Shown here: one piece after another, positions 1-4,459 of the stretch
Layout of the letters: the number at the start of each line of letters is the position of its first letter
How positions within the stretch are numbered: the first letter of the stretch is position 1
Assembly (NCBI GenBank): GCA_029933535.1
Contig: JAOZNZ010000024.1
Coordinates: 1 to 14,016, forward strand
DNA from: a bacterium
Lineage (GTDB): Bacteria > Auribacterota > UBA3054 > B51-G9
Reading direction: 5' to 3'
DNA length: 14,016 nucleotides
Notes under the pieces: model-generated
What the model saw: only the letters and a program-made list of their open reading frames with translations
The model's database searches: none
What the model was told of the DNA's origin: nothing
Made by a program: the position numbers and the translations under genes

Positions 1-329
1 GAAGCGCCTTTTTTTACAAGAGTTTTACGGTATTCATTTTTTCTGTTTACATGACTGCGCGGATTGAAAACATTTGTAAAAACCATAGAAGGGCCGCAAA
101 AAACATCGTCTTCCAAAATTACTTCATCGTAAATTGATACGTTATTCTGAACTTTTACATTGTTGCCGAGTACAGCTCTTGCACCGACATTTACATTTTG
201 GCCGATTGAACACCGTTCACCGATTTTTGCACCGGGCATGACATGAGAAAAATGCCATATTTTAGTATCTGCACCGATTTCAGCGCCTTCATCTACATAA
301 GATGATTCGTGGACGAAATAGTTGGTCAT
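1..329 (-). CDS. wbpD: UDP-2-acetamido-3-amino-2,3-dideoxy-glucuronate N-acetyltransferase, WbpD/WlbB-like (3' part outside window)
   Basis: The minus-strand frame opens at ATG 329 and stays open to the window edge, giving 109 residues of a protein usually about 190 long. It begins MTNYFVHESSYVDEGAEIG and shows hexapeptide-repeat periodicity of a left-handed beta-helix (IGADTKI, IGERCSIGQNVNVG, LGNNVKVQNNV). Signature segments of the WbpD/WlbB family follow: FCGPSMVFTNVFNPRS and YRKTLVKKGA. These enzymes are cytoplasmic trimers that transfer acetyl from acetyl-CoA to the 3-amino group of UDP-GlcNAc(3NH2)A, making UDP-2,3-diacetamido-glucuronate. The WbpB-like dehydrogenase of the same pathway lies just upstream, which supports the call. 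The leader carries no Shine-Dalgarno motif; an 8-bp repeat array ends 2 nt before the ATG. The family call is strong from the conserved motifs, and substrate identity is inferred. Confidence 0.88.
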   Translation of the reverse strand, partial: MTNYFVHESSYVDEGAEIGADTKIWHFSHVMPGAKIGERCSIGQNVNVGARAVLGNNVKVQNNVSIYDEVILEDDVFCGPSMVFTNVFNPRSHVNRKNEYRKTLVKKGA

Positions 330-331
330 AA

Positions 332-364
332 GGTTTATAAGGTTGTAAGGTTGTAAGGTTGTAA
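332..364. repeat. 8-bp tandem repeat array abutting the wbpD start
   Basis: Three perfect copies of ggttgtaa occupy 341-364, with a degenerate unit (ggtttata) before them. The array ends 2 nt upstream of the wbpD ATG at 329, so it makes up the untranslated leader on the transcribed strand. The same 8-mer family recurs at 1943-2004 and inside a coding region at 7441-7478. Confidence 0.9.
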
Positions 365-370
365 AGTCAC

Positions 371-419
371 AAAACCACCCCGCCCTTTGGGCACCCCTCC
401 TCAACAAGGAGGGGAGTTT
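371..419. repeat. REP-like palindromic element, copy 1
   Basis: This short GC-rich element contains two hairpins: gccc/gggc around 382-392, and an 8-bp stem cccctcct/aggagggg at 394-401 and 407-414 with a 5-nt loop. A near-identical copy in the opposite orientation lies at 11265-11312, and a diverged relative at 437-480. It has no coding potential. The second hairpin could also act as a transcription barrier downstream of the dehydrogenase gene, but no T-run follows it. Confidence 0.8.
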
Positions 420-436
420 AAGGTTAAAGGTCATAA

Positions 437-480
437 CACACCCCGTCGCTTCGCGCCACCCCTCTCGAGAGGGGAATTTC
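437..480. repeat. REP-like palindromic element, copy 2 (diverged)
   Basis: The layout matches the element at 371-419: a CACCCCG head, a short gcttcgcgcc segment where the other copies have gccctttgggc, then a perfect 16-bp palindrome cccctctcgagagggg at 459-474 and a gaattt tail. The head and tail match the other copies while the palindrome arms differ, so I read it as a diverged member of the same family. Confidence 0.7.
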
Positions 481-571
481 AAAGGTCAGAGGTCAAAAAA
501 ATATTCAATAATCAACAGTAAAATAAACAATCAAAAAAATAAATATAAAATTCTTAACTTTATCGTTGAAT

Positions 572-590
572 ATTTCTTGTTGAATATTGA
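572..590 (-). repeat. 19-bp repeat, inverted copy A, downstream of wbpB
   Basis: Read on the minus strand this is tcaatattcaacaagaaat, identical to the plus-strand sequence at 1772-1790. It directly follows the wbpB stop codon. The 481-571 stretch around it is AT-rich with looser relatives (caataatcaaca, aaacaatcaaaa) and no ORF. Confidence 0.7.
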
Positions 591-1517
591 TTATTTAACA
601 ACTGCTGTTCTTATATCATGCGCTAATTGAATGGCCGGTCGCGCGTCTTCGATTGTGAATCCATTACCTTCCAGAATTTCTTTATAAACTATTGTGTGTA
701 AGTCGGCAAATCCGCCTGAAAATTCTATTTCTTCTCCATCTATTGTTATAGAACGATAAGTAGGCTGACCGACATTTTTTGCTGATTGCGGAAGGTCGTT
801 TTGATCGATTGAAAGCAACCAGTTTACATTAGCGTTTTCCAGTTCAACAGTTCCTTTCATTTTATCGGGTTTTCTCATAGAAACATTATAAGACTCAACT
901 TTTCCGAAAAGCCAAATCAGCATATCAAAAAAATGTATTCCTATATTAGTTCCAATTCCGCCTGATTTTGCTTCATTGCCTTTCCAGGAATAATGGTACC
1001 ATGGACCACGAGAAGTTATGTATGAAAGATTAACATTGTATTTTTTATTTGGTTCAGCTGAATTAGTTTTATTTTTAAGTTCAATAATTGAAGGGTGAGT
1101 TCTTAACTGTAAAATGGTATATATTCTTTTCCCGGTTTCGTTTTCTAATTCCTGTAATTGATCTAAATTCCAGGGATTCAAAACCAGAGGCTTTTCGCAA
1201 ATTGCATCGGCACCAAGACGTAATGCTAACCTTATATGCGCGTCATGCAAATTATTAGGAGAACATATGGTCAAATAATCAATTGTGTTTTCGTTGGCAC
1301 CGCGTCTCAATTTCTCAAGATGCCGGTCAAAACGTTCGAATTCAGTAAAAAAACTTACGTCTTGAAAATATTTATCGAGAATTCCAACAGAATCATGCGG
1401 ATCACATGCTGCAACGAGATTGTTTCCGGTATCTTTAATAGCTTGCAGATGTCTTGAGGCAATATATCCCGCGACACCGGTAATAGCAAATTTTTTAATA
1501 TCATTTTTTTCTGTCAT
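591..1517 (-). CDS. wbpB: UDP-N-acetyl-2-amino-2-deoxy-D-glucuronate 3-dehydrogenase, WbpB/WlbA-like (Gfo/Idh/MocA family)
   Basis: This is a full-length protein of 308 residues from ATG 1517. A TTG 12 nt upstream would add four residues, but ATG is preferred; neither has a clear ribosome binding site. The N-terminal Rossmann segment is KKFAITGVAGYIASRH (GxxGYIA at 14-20). The Gfo/Idh/MocA signature CEKP lies at 107-110 with Lys109, and the active-site helix GTNIGIHFFDML at 189-200 contains His195. Long matches to WbpB as I remember it include HLQAIKDTGNNLVAA, SVGILD, YITSRG, NDLPQSAK and YRSITIDGEEIEFSGGFADLH. The enzyme oxidises C3 of UDP-GlcNAcA with NAD+, the substrate for a WbpE-type aminotransferase and then WbpD. 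The acetyltransferase gene follows 261 bp downstream; the aminotransferase is not in the window. Confidence 0.93.
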   Translation of the reverse strand: MTEKNDIKKFAITGVAGYIASRHLQAIKDTGNNLVAACDPHDSVGILDKYFQDVSFFTEFERFDRHLEKLRRGANENTIDYLTICSPNNLHDAHIRLALRLGADAICEKPLVLNPWNLDQLQELENETGKRIYTILQLRTHPSIIELKNKTNSAEPNKKYNVNLSYITSRGPWYHYSWKGNEAKSGGIGTNIGIHFFDMLIWLFGKVESYNVSMRKPDKMKGTVELENANVNWLLSIDQNDLPQSAKNVGQPTYRSITIDGEEIEFSGGFADLHTIVYKEILEGNGFTIEDARPAIQLAHDIRTAVVK

Positions 1518-1564
1518 ATGATTTTTCAATTTGTTTTATTTATGAATTTATTCTTATATATAAT

Positions 1565-1593
1565 ATTATATTCTGAATATGAATATTTAACAT
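1565..1593 (-). promoter_or_regulatory. candidate promoter for wbpB
   Basis: On the minus strand a perfect TATAAT (1570-1565) is preceded by 17 nt and a weak -35 hexamer ATGTTA (1593-1588). Transcription would start near 1558, about 40 nt before the ATG. The region is very AT-rich, so a chance TATAAT is likely enough to keep confidence low. The 7-mer array begins only 8 bp upstream of the -35. Confidence 0.35.
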
Positions 1594-1600
1594 ATTTACT

Positions 1601-1758
1601 GACACCTGGCTGAAACCCGAGGTCCGAGGTCCGAAGTCCGAAGTCCGAAGCCCGAAGTCCGAGGTCCGAAGTCCGAAGCCCGACACCTAACCTCTGACAC
1701 CTGACACCTGACACCTGACACCTGACACCTAACCTCTGACACCTGACACCTGACACCT
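1601..1758. repeat. 7-bp tandem repeat array, two unit families in one register
   Basis: After gacacct (1601-1607) and an 11-bp spacer ggctgaaaccc, twenty 7-mers run without a break from 1619 to 1758. Nine belong to the ga(a/g)g(t/c)cc family (1619-1681) and eleven to the gacacct/aacctct family (1682-1758), arranged as 1 gacacct, 1 aacctct, 5 gacacct, 1 aacctct, 3 gacacct. The register does not slip between families. The array has no palindromic repeats or unique spacers and encodes no plausible protein. Confidence 0.95.
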
Positions 1759-1771
1759 TATTAATAAACAC

Positions 1772-1790
1772 TCAATATTCAACAAGAAAT
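1772..1790 (+). repeat. 19-bp repeat, inverted copy B
   Basis: The sequence tcaatattcaacaagaaat is the exact inverse of 572-590, so the wbpB gene sits between inverted copies. A partial second copy (tcaatattcaa) follows at 1792-1802. The surrounding 1759-1839 stretch separates the two 7-mer arrays and shows nothing else. Confidence 0.7.
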
Positions 1791-1839
1791 TCTCAATATT
1801 CAAGTGAATCTAAAATCACAAATCCAAAATTAAATGCCT

Positions 1840-1941
1840 GAACACTGACACCTGACACCTGAACACTGACACCTGGCTGAAACCCGAGGTCCGAGGTCCG
1901 AAGTCCGAAGTCCGACACCTAACCTCTGATACCTGAACTCT
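1840..1941. repeat. second 7-bp repeat array, partial duplicate of the first
   Basis: Units are gaacact, gacacct, gacacct, gaacact, gacacct, then the same 11-bp spacer ggctgaaaccc (1875-1885), two gaggtcc, two gaagtcc, gacacct, aacctct, gatacct and gaactct. The 48 bp at 1868-1915 are identical to 1601-1648, showing a segmental copy rather than independent growth. Degenerate units (gatacct, gaactct) sit at the right edge. Confidence 0.93.
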
Positions 1942-1942
1942 T

Positions 1943-2009
1943 GAAGTTATGAAGCTGTGAGGTTGTGAGGTTACCGCCTACAACTTCCCAACTTCCCAAC
2001 TTCAAATTC
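1943..2009. repeat. 8-bp tandem repeats reaching the galE stop codon
   Basis: Four related 8-mers (gaagttat, gaagctgt, gaggttgt, gaggttac) span 1943-1974. They are followed by caacttcc, caacttcc and caacttca at 1981-2004, which are the same family in opposite orientation. The array stops 5 bp from the galE stop codon at 2010-2012. Confidence 0.85.
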
Positions 2010-2969
2010 CTAACTCATGCTGTTCCACGCTGTTTCTACTATGTATTTTAAATTGCTGGATTTTGGTGTCCAACCAAGAATAGTTTTTGCTTTCGTGGAA
2101 TCAGCAACGAGTTTCGGTGCGTCACCGGGTCGTCGTTCAACTTCAACTTCCGGGATCTCTCCTCCGCTGACTTCCCGGCAGATGTCTATTACTTCGCGAA
2201 CGCTGAACCCGTTTTCAGAGCCAAGATTGAAAATATCGGATTGTCCGCCGTTAAGCAGATTTTTCAAACCAAGAATATGCGCATCACTTAAATCGTTTAC
2301 ATGAATATAATCGCGAATACAAGTTCCGTCCGGAGTAGGGTAGTCAGTGCCGAAGAGTTTGATGTTTTCGCGCTGGCCTTTTGCTACTTGCAGCACGATA
2401 GGAATCAAGTGTGTTTCCGGGTCGTGGCGTTCGGAAAGCATTCCTTCGGGATCACATCCCGCGGCGTTAAAATAACGGAAAATACAGTGCTTAAGTCCGT
2501 AAGCCGTATCAAAATCCTGAAGAATAAGTTCTACCATTCTTTTGCTGTGGCCGTAAGGATTTAATGGACCTATAGGAGTAGTTTCGTCAATCGGTATTTT
2601 TTTAACATCGCCGTATGTAGCGCAAGTGGAAGAGAAAATGAAATTTTTCACTCCGAAATCTTTGCACGCGGTTAAAAGAGTTAAAGTTTGCGCGACATTG
2701 TTTTCGTAATATTCGGCAGGTTGTTCTACCGATTCGCCTACACACGCGAAAGCGGAAAAGTGCATTACAGCGTCGATTTTATATTTGGAAAAGATGGATT
2801 CCAGAATAGATCTGTCACCGATGTTTCCTTCAACAAAATGCGGAGTAAGTACCGCATCGCGGAATCCGCGTGAAAGATTATCAAGAACAACAACTTCATA
2901 GCCGTTTTCCATTAAGCGTTTAACGCAATGACTTCCTATATAGCCTGCTCCGCCGGTAAGAAGAATCAT
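2010..2969 (-). CDS. galE: UDP-glucose 4-epimerase
   Basis: This 319-residue protein from ATG 2969 has the usual GalE length. An in-frame GTG at 2993 would add eight residues, but MILLTGGAGYIGSH is the canonical GalE start and the GTG lies inside a leader hairpin. As an extended short-chain dehydrogenase/reductase it shows the NAD-binding GGAGYIG at 6-12, the SSTCATYG segment with Thr115 at the usual catalytic Ser/Thr place, and the YxxxK pair Tyr139/Lys143 in NPYGHSKRMVE. It also has FRYFNAAGCDPEG, GTDYPTPDGTCIRDYIHV and RRPGDAPKLVADSTKA, all typical of GalE. It interconverts UDP-glucose and UDP-galactose in the cytoplasm, or the GlcNAc/GalNAc forms if the pocket is wide, which I cannot decide. 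It would supply galactose-type donors to the glycosyltransferases upstream. Confidence 0.96.
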   Translation of the reverse strand: MILLTGGAGYIGSHCVKRLMENGYEVVVLDNLSRGFRDAVLTPHFVEGNIGDRSILESIFSKYKIDAVMHFSAFACVGESVEQPAEYYENNVAQTLTLLTACKDFGVKNFIFSSTCATYGDVKKIPIDETTPIGPLNPYGHSKRMVELILQDFDTAYGLKHCIFRYFNAAGCDPEGMLSERHDPETHLIPIVLQVAKGQRENIKLFGTDYPTPDGTCIRDYIHVNDLSDAHILGLKNLLNGGQSDIFNLGSENGFSVREVIDICREVSGGEIPEVEVERRPGDAPKLVADSTKAKTILGWTPKSSNLKYIVETAWNSMS

Positions 2970-2989
2970 AATGATATTTGGATTATTGG

Positions 2990-3006
2990 CCACGCTAAAT
3001 GCGTGG
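2990..3006 (-). promoter_or_regulatory. leader stem-loop in front of galE
   Basis: A perfect 6-bp stem ccacgc/gcgtgg with a 5-nt loop lies where the predicted galE transcript would begin (about 3004). A stem at the very 5' end of an mRNA can slow decay. This role is inferred, and the hairpin is short enough to occur by chance. Confidence 0.35.
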
Positions 3007-3010
3007 TAAA

Positions 3011-3039
3011 ATTATAGGATTTATTCCACCTTTTTTAAA
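3011..3039 (-). promoter_or_regulatory. candidate promoter for galE
   Basis: On the minus strand TTTAAA (3039-3034) and a perfect TATAAT (3016-3011) are separated by 17 nt, with a predicted start near 3004, about 35 nt upstream of ATG 2969. The adjacent run ccaccttttttaaaggggggtt (3026-3047) looks like a degenerate palindromic element and overlaps the -35. Confidence 0.5.
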
Positions 3040-3059
3040 GGGGGGTTAAAGGGATTTCT

Positions 3060-3521
3060 TTATTTTTTATTTACGATATCTTTTAAAACTATCACATCAA
3101 TTTTATCTTGTTCGCGATGGCTGATAGATTTAATTTTTATCAATGTTTTCGCGTTAACGTATGGAATATTAATAGTATTATTTTCAGATGTCAGTTCGAA
3201 ATATTTAATATCATCTTGTATGTCATTATAAGACAAATTTGCAATTCTAATGAAAATATCTAATGGAAAGTCTTCAATTATTCTGATAGCGCCCGGCTCA
3301 TTAGTAAAATCGTCTTCGGTTAACTCATCTGCAGCACCTTCACCCCATTTGGACAGAGTTTTGAGCAACAGCTTAATATTTTGCTTGTCAAACTTGAGCA
3401 AAATATCAACATCAAGCGTTGAGCGTGCCCAGCCGTTAAAAGCGCATGCGAAGCCACCAATTACTGCAAATTCAAGGTCAACTTCAACGAGTTTTACCAA
3501 CAGTTTTTCGAATGCATTCAT
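3060..3521 (-). CDS. small nucleotidyltransferase-fold protein, function unknown
   Basis: This 153-residue protein starts at ATG 3521. It shows the minimal polymerase-beta-type nucleotidyltransferase pattern: FAVIGGFACAFNGWAR with Gly22-Gly23, then TLDVDILL with Asp37 and Asp39, and a third acidic candidate Asp88 in FPLDIFI. This is the compact architecture of MNT-like, AbiEii-like or DUF6036-like proteins, some of which are antitoxins or toxins that nucleotidylate a partner or tRNA. No HEPN-type partner is visible; the only neighbour of similar kind is a doubtful 52-residue ORF overlapping its 5' end. It has no obvious role in polysaccharide synthesis and looks like a genomic passenger between galE and the secreted repeat protein. 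The fold call is fairly secure, the activity is not. Confidence 0.8.
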   Translation of the reverse strand: MNAFEKLLVKLVEVDLEFAVIGGFACAFNGWARSTLDVDILLKFDKQNIKLLLKTLSKWGEGAADELTEDDFTNEPGAIRIIEDFPLDIFIRIANLSYNDIQDDIKYFELTSENNTINIPYVNAKTLIKIKSISHREQDKIDVIVLKDIVNKK

Positions 3522-3642
3522 TATTATTATATTTTTTTATGCCGGTATTTTTAAAGAATTCACATAATTGACTGAACTGTTTATAAGTATCAATCTTTTT
3601 TTCATTTCCAACTGATTTTTTAATTATATTAGATTGTTTCAT
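3484..3642 (-). CDS. possible 52-residue ORF overlapping the nucleotidyltransferase start
   Basis: The frame opens at ATG 3642, 3 nt after the stop of the upstream secreted-repeat gene, and ends at TGA 3484-3486. It overlaps the first 38 bp of the nucleotidyltransferase gene in a different frame. The peptide begins MKQSNIIKKSVGNEKKID and continues TYKQFSQLCEFFKNTGIKK, a lysine-rich sequence with possible helices. I recognise no family. It could be a small partner protein translated in a coupled manner, the remnant of a longer frameshifted gene, or chance coding in AT-rich DNA. No ribosome binding site is visible. Confidence 0.3.
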   Translation of the reverse strand: MKQSNIIKKSVGNEKKIDTYKQFSQLCEFFKNTGIKKYNNNECIRKTVGKTR

Positions 3643-3645
3643 TTT

Positions 3646-4383
3646 TTATAATTTTGCAGTGCGTTTGAAAATTAAGGCATTTCCAAGTTTTGAAATGTAT
3701 TCCCAGCCAAAATTACCTAATTTTTGGTATTCAGAGAAAGGAGATGAGTATGATATCTGTATATACTCGATTTTAGTATATGGTTTAGAGCGTTTAAACA
3801 CTAGAGCTTCATTAAATTTACAAGTAAATTCCCAACTTTTCCGACCGAGTTTATTCCATTCGCTGAAAATGGCAGATGCGGGTATTTGAAAATATTCGAA
3901 TTGTAAATTTTTATTTTTTTTACAATATTTAAAGATGATAGTATTTTTAAAATTGCATGAATATTCCCAACCTTTACTTCCAAGTTTATTCCATTCCTGG
4001 AAACTGTTTTGGATAGGCATTTGCATATACTTAAGTTCAGTATCTTTTTTAAAAATAATAGTGTTTTTAAAAAAAGTTACAAAATCCATTTTGTTAGATC
4101 CGCTTTTTTGCCATTCAGCAAAACTTGCAGTATCAGTCAATTGAGAAAAATCAGATTTACTGTTATTGATGCATCGTTTAAATAAAACCGCGCTGCCCAT
4201 AGCGTCAGCGAATTCCCAGCCTTTCAATCCGAGTTTTCTCCAGTCATTAAAAGGAGATGAAGCCGATATTTGCACATATTCCCATTTCTTATATTGAGAG
4301 TTTATTATTTTATTGGTATCAGCAAATAACGAAATTGTAACAGCTGAGGAAAATATAATGGAAAAAGTTAATAAGCGAAACAT
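3646..4383 (-). CDS. secreted protein with five DUF4177-like tandem repeats
   Basis: From ATG 4383 the product has 245 residues; a GGAG motif at 4390-4393, six nt upstream, fixes this start over an in-frame TTG at 4395. An N-terminal signal peptide (MFRLLTFSIIFSSAVTISLFA) suggests export, with cleavage near residue 21. The rest is five units of about 37 residues: 33-70, 78-113, 117-153, 162-198 and 205-241. The consensus is (W/I/F)EY(V/I)QI....F.EW.KLG.KGWE(F/Y)...F.NA.(I/V)FKR. The pattern WEY..., KLG..GWE and a closing FKR recalls the single-copy DUF4177 family. Unit 2 has drifted (SGSNKMDF for KLGxKGWE). It carries its own strong promoter although it follows the methyltransferase gene by 76 bp. 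Cellular role is unknown; a periplasmic or surface role beside a glycan locus is only contextual. Confidence 0.85.
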   Translation of the reverse strand: MFRLLTFSIIFSSAVTISLFADTNKIINSQYKKWEYVQISASSPFNDWRKLGLKGWEFADAMGSAVLFKRCINNSKSDFSQLTDTASFAEWQKSGSNKMDFVTFFKNTIIFKKDTELKYMQMPIQNSFQEWNKLGSKGWEYSCNFKNTIIFKYCKKNKNLQFEYFQIPASAIFSEWNKLGRKSWEFTCKFNEALVFKRSKPYTKIEYIQISYSSPFSEYQKLGNFGWEYISKLGNALIFKRTAKL

Positions 4384-4427
4384 TTCAAGCTCCAAATTTA
4401 GAATTAATAAAACAATTATAAGACGAT

Positions 4428-4456
4428 ATTATATCAATTTTATTCATAAAGGTCAA
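4428..4456 (-). promoter_or_regulatory. sigma-70-type promoter for the five-repeat secreted protein
   Basis: TTGACC (4456-4451) and TATAAT (4433-4428) are separated by exactly 17 nt on the minus strand, eleven of twelve consensus positions. The predicted start near 4421 gives a leader of about 38 nt carrying the GGAG site. The -35 lies 3 nt beyond the stop codon of the preceding methyltransferase gene. Confidence 0.75.
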
Positions 4457-4459
4457 TAA

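Noticed and set aside
1526..1771. 81-residue minus-strand ORF rich in VRCQ and LRTSDLG motifs
   Set aside because: It is a direct translation of the 7-bp repeat array and runs into the wbpB start; such peptides arise from the repeat and have no independent coding evidence.
1601..1941. Repeat arrays considered as a CRISPR array
   Set aside because: Units are 7 bp, contiguous, without unique spacers of 25-40 bp, and no cas gene is present.
2970..2993. Eight-residue longer galE start at GTG 2993
   Set aside because: The added residues do not resemble GalE N-termini, and the GTG sits in a hairpin near the predicted transcription start.
3250..3567. 105-residue plus-strand ORF
   Set aside because: Antisense to the nucleotidyltransferase gene, composition biased to Ser/Leu, no recognisable motif.
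4384..4395. TTG start adding MELE to the secreted repeat protein
   Set aside because: A GGAG motif six nt before ATG 4383 and a canonical signal peptide from that ATG favour the shorter form.
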